DNA from: Heloderma charlesbogerti | Lineage: Eukaryota > Chordata > Lepidosauria > Squamata > Helodermatidae | Direction of reading: 5' to 3' | Length of the DNA stretch: 64,000 nt | NCBI GenBank assembly: GCA_026122225.1 | Contig: JANEZZ010002066.1 | Span: 1,054,001 to 1,118,000 of the forward strand | Part shown: positions 19,808 to 30,423 of the stretch, piece by piece | Position numbering within the stretch: the first letter of the stretch is position 1 | Layout of the letters: each line of letters starts with the position of its first letter | Translations under genes and position numbers: made by a program | The notes under the pieces: model-generated | Database searches by the model: none | What the model was told of the DNA's origin: nothing | What the model saw: only the letters and a program-made list of their open reading frames with translations

Positions 19808-19815
19808 ATGCTAAC

Positions 19816-20320
19816 TAGAGATGGCTGGAACCCCCTGCACTCACCCCATGCTTTGCCACCGAATCCCTGCTTCGTACCAGACCTGGTGAGCAGTGTGGGG
19901 TGAGCTAATGGGACTGTTGGGCTCAGCAGCAGTGTGGGCATCCGTTAATTTGGCTGCCGACCTGGTCACCATGCAAACCCCATTTTAGCGCAAGATGGGG
20001 ACTCTGTCTTTTTTGTAGATCTACTGCGGCGGACAACGGTGGCCATGAAGGACCAGTTGAACCATACTGGAGGTCTCTAATATGGCTGCAATGACCCTTT
20101 ATGGCCACCGTTGTGTGCAACAGTAGAACTACGAAAAATGCAGAATCCCCATCTTGAGCTGAAATCGGGTTTGCGTGGAGACCAGGCGGCTTCCTTAAGT
20201 CCCGACCTCTCACATAGCGTGGGGGGTGGGGGTGGGGGTTCACCAAGCTGGGTTTGGGGATGCGGATAGGATGGGATTCGGCAGGTTCCTGGGCCCAGTT
20301 GGGTGCCTGCACAATCCCTA
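19816..20320. mobile_element. hAT element (Q-like) with 8-bp TSD
   Basis: Flanks ATGCTAAC (19808-19815) and AAGCTAAC (20321-20328) agree at 7 of 8. Ends are TAGAGATGGCTGGAACCC and CTGCACAATCCCTA. The two halves are an inverted repeat: CATTTTAGCGCAAGATGGGG / CCCCATCTTGAGCTGAAAT and AACGGTGGCCATGAAGG / TTATGGCCACCGTTGTG. No coding capacity. Confidence 0.82.
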
Positions 20321-20328
20321 AAGCTAAC

Positions 20329-21428
20329 AGGGCTACCATGTAACTGTGGTTTTCAACGGTGGTTCCAAATCCTAGGCGATGAGGAAACAGCTGTAACCAT
20401 AGTGAGTGTCAGTACAGATGTAATGTGAAACTGTGGTGATGCTTGCTGCAGTCGTGAGCACACCTCCCTGGGGGTGAGCACCATTTTATGCATTGAAACA
20501 TACTTCTCAGTAAACGTGCATAGGATTGCGCTGCATGGCTGCCATGCAGGGAGAGTGGCACTACAAATGGGAGGTGGGAAGTGGAGTAAGTGTGTATTCC
20601 AAAGCTGCCTCTACCCATGGTTTACAGGAGCCACCATTGTATCTGCACTGGGCCCTACGAAGCAGGCATTTTAAGAACTCTGCAGAACTTCATCTCTTGA
20701 GAGACTGGAGGCAGTTTAATTTTAATGAGAGACAACCGAGGAGTAAAAATCAAACAAAGACCAAGCCACAACCTCGGAGAACGGCGGATCAAAAGTTCTT
20801 TCGTTATAAAACAAATGACGGGCGTCTTCCTTCCAACTGGAGAATACATGTATACATTTTTAATAGGGTTCGATGGAGGGTGTAAGTGATAATCTACTTC
20901 TTGTGGGATAGAGAACCATTTAAGAGCTATTTTTGAAAGAAACCAGAAACAAAACACTTACTAAAAGGACGAGATTCAGAGTGAAATGCATAAAATGTGA
21001 TGGGCCAAGCTTCTAAATTTTTATATGAAACTCTAGATGCCATATTCCCTTGCTGTTTAGTCTTCATCATACATTGTTCATCAAGTGCCCTCATAGTTCG
21101 CTTTGGGGTGATGAACTCTTGCCATGTACTCATGGCCCCAGACTCCTTTGCTCTCTATCCTGCCAGTGTGACAGATTGGCTGACAACGTTACCAGCTGCA
21201 AGAGTGCAGCTGCTCTTTTTCCTCTGCCAGGGCAGCTAAGAGCTGTTTTGCATCCCCCGTACCTTCCTCTCCTGAAAAAGAAAAGAAAAAAAAGGCCACC
21301 CAATCTGTGCAGTTGAACAATACAGCTCAAGCAGTCTAGGGTAGATGTGCAAAAATAAATTCCTGCTCACTTGGCTAGCCCAGATCATAGAAAGATAATC
21401 ATCCGGTTGAGCAAGGTGGCCAACAAAT
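20329..21428. other. Unassigned; possible source flank of the duplicated segment
   Basis: No gene is seen. Around 20485-20535 a GTAAACGTGCATAGGATTGCGC stretch resembles the end of the squamate MITE at 47708. The sequence directly left of 21429 shows no P-element end, unlike the other copy of the 344-bp segment. Confidence 0.4.
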
Positions 21429-21772
21429 GTCTTGAGTTTCTTAGCCTTTCTTTGAAAAAGCAAGACAAAACAAAGCCCCCAAATTAGTTTCTAGTCTTTG
21501 TGATAGTTTGAAGAAAACACCATCTTTGAGCTGTATACCCTAATACAACTTCTTCCTTTACTCCAGGTCAATTTGCTGTAGCAGTACCGAGGACTGCTCT
21601 CTCAGATCTGGATTTTCTCCCCCTCTCGAACTTTAAAAGTGCATTTCCATACATTTAAACTGCAGATAACTGCGTAGCTAGATTCAGAAAAGTGTGAAGT
21701 CAGATGGTTAGCTAAGTTTCAATCTGCATTAGTCTGAGAGATGTGAATGGGGTCATTTCATATTGGAATTCC
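21429..21772 (-). repeat. 344-bp segment, inverted copy of 9674-10017
   Basis: Reverse complement of 9674-10017 with one base different in 344. Left of 21429 the two loci diverge at once (here ACAAAT; there a P half-element). Right of 21772 both continue into a P arm that begins at the same altered terminus TCGGG(C/G)TGTCAGAG. Confidence 0.92.
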
Positions 21773-22772
21773 TCGGGCTGTCAGAGAATTTCTCGCCGAA
21801 ACTTCGGGGGGCCGAGTGCCAACGTATTCAGCCCCCCGACGTAGTTTCGGGGAGAAATTCTCGGCCCCCTGCCCCCCGCCCCCCCCCGGGATGGGACTTA
21901 CCTTTCCTGAATGTCGCTCCCGGTGGCGGGTCGCAGCGGCGGTTCGGCAGGGCTTTGACACGGGCGGGGGCGGCAGCTGGTCTTTCGACCGGCTGCCGTC
22001 GCCGCCATTACAAGAAAAGTAAAAAAAAAAAAATGCCCCCGTGATAGGCTACGTGACGATTAACGTAGCCTATCATGGCTAGATTTGCAAAGTCAGCCGT
22101 GATAGGCTACGTTAATCGTCACGTAGCCTATCATGGGTGACTTAAAAAAAAAAAAGCGCGTACGGCTAATGGCGGCCCCCATAGGGAGCCACCATTCGCG
22201 TTCCTTATTTGGTTGCTGTAGTCTACGTAAAGATTACGTAGACTACGGCAAAAATAAGGGCAATGCTATTTGCGTTGCCCTTATTTTCGCCGTAGTCTAC
22301 GTAAATCTTTACATAGATTATAGCGACCAAATAAGGAATGCGAATGGCGGCTCCCTATGGGGGACGCCATTTGCGTACGCACTTTTTTTAAGTCACCCGT
22401 GATAGGCTACGTGACAATTAACGTAGCTTATCACGGTTGATTTTGCAGATCTAGCTGTGATAGGCTACGTAAATCGTCACGTAGCCTATCATGGGGGCGT
22501 TTTTGGTTTTTTTTTTAAACTTTCTAGTTCGCAGCCGGGCGAGGCGAGGCGCCTCCTCCCCGGCTTGAATTTCGGCCGGACGAGGCGAGGCGCCTCCCCC
22601 CCGGCCTGAATTTCGGCCGGGCGAGGCGAGGCGCCTCCCCCCCGGCCTGAATTTCGGGGGGAGAAGCGAAGCGCCTCCCCCCCGGCCTGAATTTCGGGGG
22701 GAGAAGCGAAGCGCCTCCCCCCCACCGCGAAGCAAGCTGCGAGACGAGGTAAGTGACTTTCGAGCACTCCTA
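21773..22772. mobile_element. Family P palindromic element, 1.0 kb
   Basis: Left terminus is altered (TCGGGCTGTCAGAGAATTTC); right end is GGTAAGTGACTTTCGAGCACTCCTA. Order: alpha arm (GGGATGGGACTTACCTTTCC, GGTCTTTCGACCGGCTGCC), two GTGATAGGCTACGTGACG hairpins, A run, GCTAATGGCGGCCCCC, TAGTCTACGTAAAGATTACG hairpin, central GGGCAATGCTATTTGCG hairpin, then the mirror order, and a beta arm of repeated GCGCCTCCCCCCCGGCCTGA units. Flanks GGAATTCC and GAATTCAC share GAATTC but are not a clean TSD. Confidence 0.88.
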
Positions 22773-23190
22773 GAATTCACAAAGATCAAATTCCTCAAGC
22801 ATCCCTACTTGTAGACACTCCCTCCACGCTCTGCATGTTTATGGGGAAGGTGCTTGGTATGTATGCAAATGACCTATAATGAACTTGCACAAAAGCTTTG
22901 TATGCTTAAAAGTGGCACCCATGGCCTTTTAGTCTAAACCTTCTTCCTTGTTACTCAGTAACACATTCTTGTTCTTCTGTTGCTAACTCGAATTCCAGAT
23001 CAAGCCTGGCTTGCCAGATCTTCATTTTCATTTTCTTTGCTCATGGTTGCTTTCATAGCTCACTCCCCTTCCCTGGTGGCCACTCCCCAGTACCAGCTAC
23101 CGCATTATTTAGTAATGCTGTACGTGAGTCAAGATGCACGATTTCTTGGCACTGTTCTATTTCTTTACATGTAGCTTTCAGTGCACTGAA
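22773..23190. other. No recognised feature
   Basis: Unassigned sequence; no exon is seen. Confidence 0.35.
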
Positions 23191-23194
23191 ACAA

Positions 23195-23280
23195 TATGTT
23201 TATTATTTATTTGTTTGTTTGTTTGTTTGTTTCATTTATATACTGCCCAATACCCGACCCCTCTCAATATGTGAGGGTTG
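23195..23280 (-). repeat. (TTTG)n microsatellite and L2-like tail
   Basis: Five or so GTTT units precede CATTTATATACTGCCCAATACCC, the complement of an L2-type LINE end. Short remnant. Confidence 0.6.
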
Positions 23281-23390
23281 ACAGACTAGTAATTTTTTAA
23301 AAAATATGGGCTAGTGACATTTGTGGACTTAGTTTGCAAGCCTGTAAATTAAGGCTCAACATTAATAAATGTTAACCTTGGGCCAAACAT

Positions 23391-23870
23391 AACAAAGAGT
23401 CTTGTGGCACCTTAAAGATTAACACTTTATTCTGGCACAAGCTTTTGTGGACACTGTCCACTTCATCAGATGCATGAAATGTTAACCTCAAATTGGCAGA
23501 TTTATATGCTGGGGGAGGTGGGAGGGGAAGATGTGAACGGTCTTGTCAGAAGGAACTGAAATGCAAAAAGTACAGACAGTGATAATTACATTAATGGTTG
23601 CTGTTCACAAAACCTTTTGGGTGATAACATACACATCATTACAGTGCTGAGCCAATTAACATTTGTAGTGTGACAGCAAAAAAAGCCTTTAAATAGAATT
23701 AAATCCCTTGACAAATTCTACTTAAGCATTTTCGTGTTGATATCTGTCTTTGAAATTTGTTTGTTCAAGAAAGCTGATGCCAGAATGTCTTTAAGGTTCT
23801 CAGTCTTGAAACTGCTACAAGACTCTTTGTGGTTTTTGCTGCAACAGACTAACACAGAAATTGGACCAAA
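23391..23870 (-). mobile_element. Penelope-like element remnant
   Basis: AACAAAGAGTCTTGTGGCAC, AAGATTAACACTTTATT and TTCATCAGATGCATGAA, and the partly repeated ACAAGACTCTTTGTGG...ACAGACTAACACAG near 23818-23860, match the terminal repeat I associate with vertebrate Penelope-like elements. No reverse-transcriptase or GIY-YIG frame is present between them. The family assignment is from recall and should be confirmed by a repeat-library search. Confidence 0.6.
23441..23475 (-). ncRNA. Decayed hammerhead-ribozyme-like motif
   Basis: On the minus strand CATCTGATGAAGTGGAC is followed by GTCCACAAAAGC: a CUGAUGA core, a six-pair stem (GTGGAC/GTCCAC) and an AAAA where the hammerhead core has GAAA. 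Penelope-like elements are known to carry such ribozymes in their terminal repeats. The G-to-A change at a catalytic position predicts loss of self-cleavage. It looks like CpG decay (CG to CA). Confidence 0.55.
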
Positions 23871-24570
23871 CGTGTGATCCAAAAGGGACCATGAGGTTTA
23901 AATCTGGGAATTGGGTATGCTAAAGATAGGTGAGGACTTTAAAAACTGTGCAGGAGAGATAGCCATCTTTTCTTAGAACACTGACCTTCTGAAAACTTGG
24001 GTCTCAGTACCTAGAGCTGCCTTCAAGTCTCTTTAATCAATCTCCCCTGCTACAGCTGTGGACTGTGGGGTGTCTCTCGTCACATGTGTCCCTGGCCCAC
24101 TTTTCACTTTTGCAGCCCCTTATTATTTTGTCATCGGCGGGGTGATGTCTCAATTCATCCCATTTCCACAAGGAAACCCCTGTCATTTCACATCACTCTG
24201 TCCTACGCTTTGCCTGCTGTTTATCTGCCACAGTCAGAGGTCACAAGGACACACGCATCAGTGGAGTTTTGTCTACTTTTTTTGCCTTGGCTGCCTTACT
24301 TTGGAAGCTGTAGAGTTTGAGAATTTATAGAAAAGGGCAGCTACAATGACTAGAGGTGGGGGATGTTGCCTTTTTTTTTTTTTTTGCAAAGAGAGGCTTG
24401 GTGAGGTCTGGGGATTGGGAAGACATTCATAGAGCTCTATAAAATGATGGATGGCCCAAAAAAAGTGAACAGGGAGAAGTGATGTATATGCTCCCTTAAA
24501 CCCCCTAGAGCTTAAAATCACAGTTACGGGTTATTTTGACTAGGTGTATGAGAAAATAATTTCACTTCAT
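23871..24570. other. No recognised feature
   Basis: About 700 bases, including a T run near 24371, without recognisable gene or element. Confidence 0.4.
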
Positions 24571-24574
24571 TTTT

Positions 24575-25065
24575 TGTTTTTTGATATAATAATTTTTATT
24601 TTTTTAAACACACACACACACACACACAACAACAACAACATAAACACACAATACACATACACTAAAATATCTCTTAAGATTGTAAGATATCTGCCTTTGG
24701 CTCCCCTTACACAACAAATGCTTATTATTATTCTCTACTTCTTATCTTAGTTGTATATCATACATTGAGTTCACAGAAATTAACCCATTTCTGTTCTAAT
24801 TTTTAACAACAACAAAAAAAGAGAACCAACCAACTCAAAGTTCAAAATCCACATACATAGATATCATTTTTCTCTATTTCTTGTACAAATACTATAGAAG
24901 GTTTCCAATCTAACATAAATTTAGTTGTTGATCCTTCTTTAATTATAATAGTAAGTTTTTGCCATCTCTGCCAGCTCCATCATTTTCATGATCCACTCGC
25001 CCACAGTTGGTATTGTTTCATTCTTCCACTTTTGTGCATACAATAACCTTGCAGCCATTGTCATG
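24575..25065 (-). pseudogene. L1 LINE ORF2 C-terminus and 3' UTR
   Basis: On the minus strand the segment 24950-25060 translates, with stops nearby, to LLYAQKWKNETIPTVGEWIM and MELAEMAK, the signature end of L1 ORF2. The rest of the stretch is A/T-rich 3' UTR with a (CA)n run at about 24608-24628 and CAACAACAACA. It is 5' truncated and dead. Confidence 0.8.
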
Positions 25066-25074
25066 TAGAAAAAG

Positions 25075-25500
25075 AGAATTTCAGTTCATTCTTGACCAGA
25101 CCTTACCCAGTTTGTATCTCCTGGAATCTAATGCTCATCTTGTACACTGTTGAAGCTAGTACATTTCCAAGCTTGAGATGTAATTCACGGAACAAAATAA
25201 TGTGTTTCCAAAATGCATATATTTGAAAAAGATGCCCCAAAATAAAAAGAAGAGTACTTTTGAAAAATGTACACAAACACGCTATAATCAATGGGAGAAA
25301 AAAGTGCACGCATTTCAAAAAGGCAAACAGTTTATGCGCAGCTTTGTAAAAATGCGCATGAAAATATGCACAACAACATTTTGTGCAAAAAGAAAAAAAA
25401 ACAAAGCTTGCAATCTGATATGGACACAATTTGGAATGAGGTTTGAGGTGAAATTCAAAGAACCTCAATGAGCTCGGATTTTGCTGATTCGCACATCCCT
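25075..25500. mobile_element. Family K repeat, right terminus intact
   Basis: Begins with GAATTTCAGTTCATTCTTGACC, has ACCTTACCCAGTTTGTATC, the K-family GCATATATTTGAAAAAGATG and AAAGTGCACGCATTTC series, and ends AGCTCGGATTTTGCTGATTCGCACATCCCT. The right end matches the CATCCCTA terminus of the hAT elements here. Confidence 0.72.
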
Positions 25501-25950
25501 GGTTGTTGTGTTTTTTTACAAAAGGAAACGTGTCTTAATGCGACACATTCAGAGCCTGTGTAATTTATTGACACAGGTTACTATGATGTCTGATAATCAT
25601 GCAGTGGGGAAACTGCTTCGTTTTGCCCAAAAACTTATTTCAAGCAAAACTTTCAGCTCCCTGCTCAGAAAGTGTTTGAGGAATCTCCATGGCAGCAAAA
25701 AGGAAAGATGCGGTTAAAGAAATCTCTTGGGGATTCTATACATTCCAATCATGTGAGTTTCTTTTTTTTTAACTAAATAGATGTATTGATGGATTACATG
25801 ATAACTCACAGGTTATTGAGTAAAAACAGTTAGAAATGAAATCTTCCATCTTCAGAGGCACTCTACCGCTCCTTAAGAGATGGTGAATGGCAGGGGAACA
25901 TTATTATTTACTTCAGGGGTGGGCAACCGTTTGCCCTCAAGGGCCAGATG
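25501..25950. other. No recognised feature
   Basis: Unassigned sequence; no exon. Confidence 0.35.
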
Positions 25951-26064
25951 AGGGGGTGGGTGGGTGGGTGGGTGGAAGCTACATAACACTGGGTGTGGTC
26001 AGAGCTGGCAGTGGGTGGAGCCAGGGGTAGTGTCCCCCTCTCACATTCAGGCACACATACACAT

Positions 26065-26102
<38 letters not shown>

Positions 26103-26131
26103 AATCATTCACACACACACACACACACACT
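25951..26131. repeat. G-quadruplex-prone (GGGT)n and two (CA)n microsatellites
   Basis: About 25951-25975 reads GGGGGTGGGTGGGTGGGTGG, enough for a four-tract G-quadruplex. (CT)n then (CA)n runs occupy about 26068-26103 and 26110-26130. Confidence 0.9.
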
Positions 26132-26133
26132 CA

Positions 26134-27180
26134 TAGCGAGAACTTGCATGGTGTTGGCACATCTTTCTCCTGACCAGGAGGACCTCTGTCTTGTCTAGAT
26201 TAAGTCTCAACGTGTTAGACTTCATCCTAGGGATGTACGAAAGTTCCGCCATGGATCTCGGGGAGGCCGAATGCCAGCGCATTCGGCCCCCTGCAATCGG
26301 GGGCGGAACGGCCCCCCCGGGACGGGACTTACCTTGGGCGAATCTTCCTGGCGGCGGCCCGGTCTTCTGACCGGCTGCCGCCACCGCCATTTCAATGTTA
26401 AAAACAACAACAACAACAAAAAAACATGATAGGCTACATAAAGATTTACGTAGCCTATCACAGCTAGATTTTAAAAAAACACCATGATAGCCTACATAAA
26501 TGTTTATGTAGCCTATCACCATTGACTTAAAAAAAAACAAAAAACCCCCGCGTGTATGCAAATGGCGGCGGCCATGGCCGCCGCCATTTGCGTTCCTTAT
26601 TTTGGCACGTCTTAGTCTATGTAAACATTTACGTAGACTAAGACGGCGAAAATAAGGGGAACGCAAATAGCGTAGCATCTATGCTATTTGCGTTCCCCTT
26701 ATTTTCGCTGTTGTAGTCTACGGAAACGTGCCAAAATAAGCAACGCAAATGGTGGCCATGGCCGCCGCCATTTGCGTATGCTTTTTTTTTTTTTCAAGTC
26801 AGCCGTCTTTTACGTAAAAATCATTTACGTAGCCTATCATGGCTGACTGCAGGGACGCAAATGGCGGCTATGGCCGCCGCCATTTGCGTCCCTGCTAGCC
26901 AGCGGCCGGATGTCCGGCTGCTGGCGGAGCTGGCCAGCGGCTCCACAGAATTGCTGCAGAGCACAGCTGGCCGGCCAGGATTCTAGGGGGGAGGAACGGA
27001 GCACCTCCCCCCCTGGCGAGGATTCCGGGGGAGGGACGGAACACCTCCCCCCACCACCATCAGCATAATCCTTGAAAGGTAAGTGATTTTCGTACATCCC
27101 TACTTCATCCAGACCATTATCACTGCCAGACACCGATTGAGAACATCAGCGCTTTATATGCTCATATGACTCTACATTGA
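26134..27180 (-). pseudogene. L2-like LINE RT fragment split by a P element
   Basis: Minus-strand translation near 26160-26227 gives MKSNTLRLNLDKTEVLLV, a conserved reverse-transcriptase motif of L2-like LINEs, and 27103-27180 continues the same LINE upstream (GTCCAGA...CACTGCCAGACACCGATTGAG on the plus strand). The two parts are separated by the P element 26228-27102 and its 8-bp TSD. Confidence 0.75.
26228..27102. mobile_element. Family P palindromic element with perfect TSD
   Basis: CTTCATCC flanks both sides (26220-26227, 27103-27110). Ends are TAGGGATGTACGAAAGTTCC and GTGATTTTCGTACATCCCTA. From left: arm with GGCCGAATGCCAGCGCATTC and GGGACTTACCTTGGG, GATAGGCTACATAAAGATTT hairpins, a GCAAATGGCGGCGGCC hairpin, CTTAGTCTATGTAAACATTT hairpin, central AAATAGCGTAGCATCTATGC hairpin, then mirror parts, GACGCAAATGGCGGCTATGG hairpin, and an arm ending GAAAGGTAAGTGATTT. 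No coding capacity. Confidence 0.93.
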
Positions 27181-27182
27181 AA

Positions 27183-28090
27183 GGCCATAGCTCAGTGGTA
27201 GAGCCCCTGCTTTGCCAGATGTAGAAGGTCCTAGATTCGATCCCCGGCATCTCCAGGTAAAGCTGGAAAAACTCCTACCTGAAACTCTGGAGAGCAGTTG
27301 CTGCCAGTAGGGGTGTACGGATTCCCCACTGTCTGTTCCGGTGGGGAATCTGTGGGTGGGGGGAGGCGATCCATTCCTCCCCCCTAGAATCCTTCAGAGC
27401 GGTTTCGCTCCGCTCGGATTCGGGGGGGGGGACTGGCTTGGGGGCACTTACCTTCCCTCCTGCCAGCAGAGCCGTTTGCCTCCTCCCTATCCCTGCCGAT
27501 TGCCTTTAAAAAAATGACTTAAAAGAAAAAGGCGATCGGGAGGATGTGCCCATAGACTTATATGCAAATAGAGTCATGAATCTTGCGTATAAGTCTATGT
27601 GTCCATAGGCTTATCTTCCAGATACACAGCTCTATTTTGTGTATAAGTCTATGGGCACATCCTGCTGATTGCATGTGCTGATAGACCTATATGCAAAATA
27701 GAGCCGTGAATCTTGCGTATAAGCCTATGGACACATACGCTTATAGGCAAGATTCATGAGTCTATTTGCGTATAAGTGTATGGGCACATCCTCTCGATCA
27801 CCATTTTTTTAAAGACATTTTTTTAAAGGCAGTCGGCAGGGACAGGGAGGAGGCGAATGGCTCTGGCTGGAAGAAGCAGCCGAGTGCCTTTCTGCCTCCA
27901 GTCCTCCTGAAGCGGAGGTAAGTGGTCCCGATCCACTGCGGATTCCTGAGGCTGGATTCCACAGAATCCGGCCTCATTTGAATCCGCAGCGGATTTCTCT
28001 GACATCCCTAGCTGCCACTCATTGTCGACAATACTGGGTTAGATGGACCATGGTCTGACTCAGTGTAAGGCAGCTTGCTATGTTTCTATG
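27183..28090 (+). mobile_element. tRNA-derived SINE split by a hAT element
   Basis: GCCATAGCTCAGTGGTAGAG (A box) and CTAGATTCGATCCCCGGC (B box) begin a tRNA-related head, followed by ATCTCCAGGTAAAGCTGG and CCTGAAACTCTGGAGAGC. After the insertion (27308-28010) the SINE resumes with GACAATACTGGGTTAGATGG, GGTCTGACTCAGTGTAAGGC and AGCTTGCTATGTTTCTATG. I recall this SINE as widespread in squamates. Its internal promoter boxes look intact but the body is disrupted. Confidence 0.9.
27308..28010. mobile_element. hAT element with AAGTCTATGG palindromes, in a SINE
   Basis: Flanks are GCTGCCAG (27300-27307) and GCTGCCAC (28011-28018), 7 of 8. Ends are TAGGGGTGTACGGATTCCCC and TCTCTGACATCCCTA. Arms carry GGCACTTACCTTCCC and GCGGAGGTAAGTGGTCCC, both outward donor-like. 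The core uses a different palindromic vocabulary from other P elements: TGTGCCCATAGACTTATA, CTTGCGTATAAGTCTATG, GTGTCCATAGGCTTATC and their complements, flanked by GATTGCC(TTT)AAAAAAATGAC inverted runs. Confidence 0.9.
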
Positions 28091-29327
28091 AAATTACATG
28101 AGTGTGGAGCGTAGCATCATAGCCATCCAACCGCCAGCCCATTGGACATAATGTTGGAAATAGTGGTCTATGCCCATTAACTCTAGTCTGAATTAATTTG
28201 ATCTACCGAATCCTAACATATCAAAACCAGGTCTACCTCCATTAGCCACTATCCCAAGATGATATCTAGTAGTAATAAGAGGATGCACCGTTCCAATTCA
28301 CACGCCCCATGTAGGCTCATCACAGAAAGGAACAGCAGGATGGTACTAATTGATGGGGGAATCAAGGGAGGAAGGCCCTGATGCAAAAGTGAGAATTTTT
28401 ATTGAGACCAGCATCTCGGAATTATTTTGCAATGGTGCAAAGAGGCTAGGACTGAAGGCGATTGTTCGAGAATGCCCCTGAGGAAGAACCTGTGCTGCGC
28501 TCAATATACCTGGATTTTTTCATGTATCCTTGGAGGTCTCTTTCTTTCCTTTTTCTGGACAGAGGCCATTTCTAAATAGGGCTAGAGCATTGGGCATTGT
28601 TTTTTTCTTCTAACCCTGTGCATGCAGTACTAAGGTCTTGCAAAGCGTGGCTCAGCAATGGAAGTCTGTTTCTCCAGGCAAATTCTAAAGCTCATTCAGG
28701 GTGCTGTTTTTTTTGTTAAGCCTATTCATTTATGCATCTGTTTAATGTATGTACATATTTATTTGCACAGCACCGAGCCTTGCTAATACCCTGGTATTAA
28801 TTTTATGCAACTTCCTTCCCCGGATCATTTTTCTCCCCTTGATTTGACAACTCTACATCTCGCAAGTGTTTGGGCATGGGAGAAAATAAAGAAGCTTCCA
28901 CAATGCCACCACGTGGGGGGATATACTCGCTTGAAAGAACTGGGTTGCTTAAATACTCCAAATGCCCCAGGTGGCAGCTATTTAGGTGTGTGGGGGGGAG
29001 GATGTAAGCAACTGTAGGTTTTTCTTTCTATTTGCAATTAAACCCTGACTTTGGAGCAGTGCAGGGGAAAGCAGAGGGAAGGAATGTTATTTGGTAGTAG
29101 ATTGGAGTCTCTCTACTGGTATCCTCTATCAGACACAAATTAATGTTTTCTTAACAAATGTTATCTCATTTGGGGGAAGGTTTTCTTTCAGAGATGTGTG
29201 GCCACTTGGTATACTTTCTACCCTTGCCCACAAGCTCCTGTTTTTAATGGCTTGGGACAATGGAATGCTGGGAATTCTTCGCCTGACTGTTAGTTTAACT
29301 AGGGGGTTTCTATGCCCATGGGAAATA

Positions 29328-29359
<32 letters not shown>

Positions 29360-29870
29360 TATGTGTGTGCACATTAAATCTTCCCAGTGTGGCTGAGTTC
29401 TCCCTCATATGCTGCCATATTCGATCGATTAAGGTGTTCTTCCAATCATGACGGCTCTGGATGCCACTTTGAAATTGGAGATGCAAGGGGGTTAAGCAAT
29501 AACAGGGAGGGGAGGGGGTTTCAAATTCTCTGCGTCTTGCAGCCTCTGGCTTAAGGCTCGCTATAATGAGTCATGTAGGCATGAATTTGCCTGCATGTGT
29601 ATATATACCCATCTCCCATGAAATGGCCTTCTGATCCTTGCTGGACTGTGACAGAAAAATTAACCATGTTCGAATGCCGCTAGTGTAAATAATGTGCAGA
29701 CTGCGTCTTGGGGAAAGTGGGCTTTGCTGTGACCAGGGGGTCCTCGAGGAGATAATTCATTGCAGACAAGCTGCCAGGAAGACTGCTTGCCTGGCATTAT
29801 GGCCTTCCGCTGAAATGCACAGCTGGAGGGGATTGCTTTGTGATGCTCCATCTTCACTGGAGTGAGTCAG
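28091..29870. other. No gene seen; (GT)n repeat and a conserved-looking stretch
   Basis: A (GT)n(GA)n run occupies about 29329-29360. The segment 29400-29720 lacks repeats, is rich in TAAT/ATTA and TGAGTCA-like words (AATGAGTCATG) and looks like possible conserved non-coding DNA; this is only an impression. No exon, RNA gene or named element is seen. Confidence 0.35.
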
Positions 29871-29878
29871 CCCTAAAG

Positions 29879-30015
29879 CAGCCATCCCCAACCTGGTGGC
29901 CCTCTAAATGGTTTGGACGACAACACCCAACATTCCTGACCATTGGCCATGTTTGCTGGGGCTGATGGAGGTTGAAGTCCAAAACATCTGAAGGGCACTA
30001 AGCTGGGGAAGGCTG
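29879..30015. mobile_element. Palindromic hAT MITE (CAGCCTTCC type)
   Basis: CAGCCATCCCCAACCTGGTG pairs with the right end AGCTGGGGAAGGCTG; inner halves GGTTTGGACGACAACACCC / GGTTGAAGTCCAAAACATC are also complementary. Flanks CCCTAAAG and CCATAGAG agree at 6 of 8. Confidence 0.82.
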
Positions 30016-30023
30016 CCATAGAG

Positions 30024-30423
30024 GAGCCTAGGGTGGGGAAGACTATAGGCTAGTGGGATCTACTTTATTTATTTATTTAAAATTCATAGGGATGGCTATC
30101 GTGGGAAATTGTCAGATTTCCCCTGAGACCCCGGCTCAGCTTGCATTTGTGAGTCAAGCCACAAGCTTCCTCCCCAAATCCAGGAACGTAATTGGTTCCC
30201 CTCCCCCCCCAGATCACCATTCCCCCAGGATCCTCAGTATGGTGCTCACGGGTGCCATTTGTGCAAATCCCGGCTGCAAATTCTGCAGGTTTGTGAATGT
30301 ACTGCTGAAATGTGTGCACATCATGCAAATTCATGTGATTTGCAGCTGTAATTTACGCAAAATATTTTATACAATTTTTTTGTGGACATTCCACCAGCTA
30401 GCCTGACTCATTGCACACGGAGT
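30024..30423. other. No recognised feature
   Basis: Unassigned sequence left of a P element; includes a short (ATTT)n run near 30065. Confidence 0.35.

Noticed and set aside
8900..22772. One large inverted segmental duplication covering everything between the two copies
   Set aside because: Only the 344-bp segment and the neighbouring P arm are shared; sequence from about 10280 to 21428 shows no mirror symmetry.
27183..27255. A genuine tRNA gene
   Set aside because: A and B boxes are present, but the acceptor stem does not pair and the sequence continues into a known-looking SINE body.
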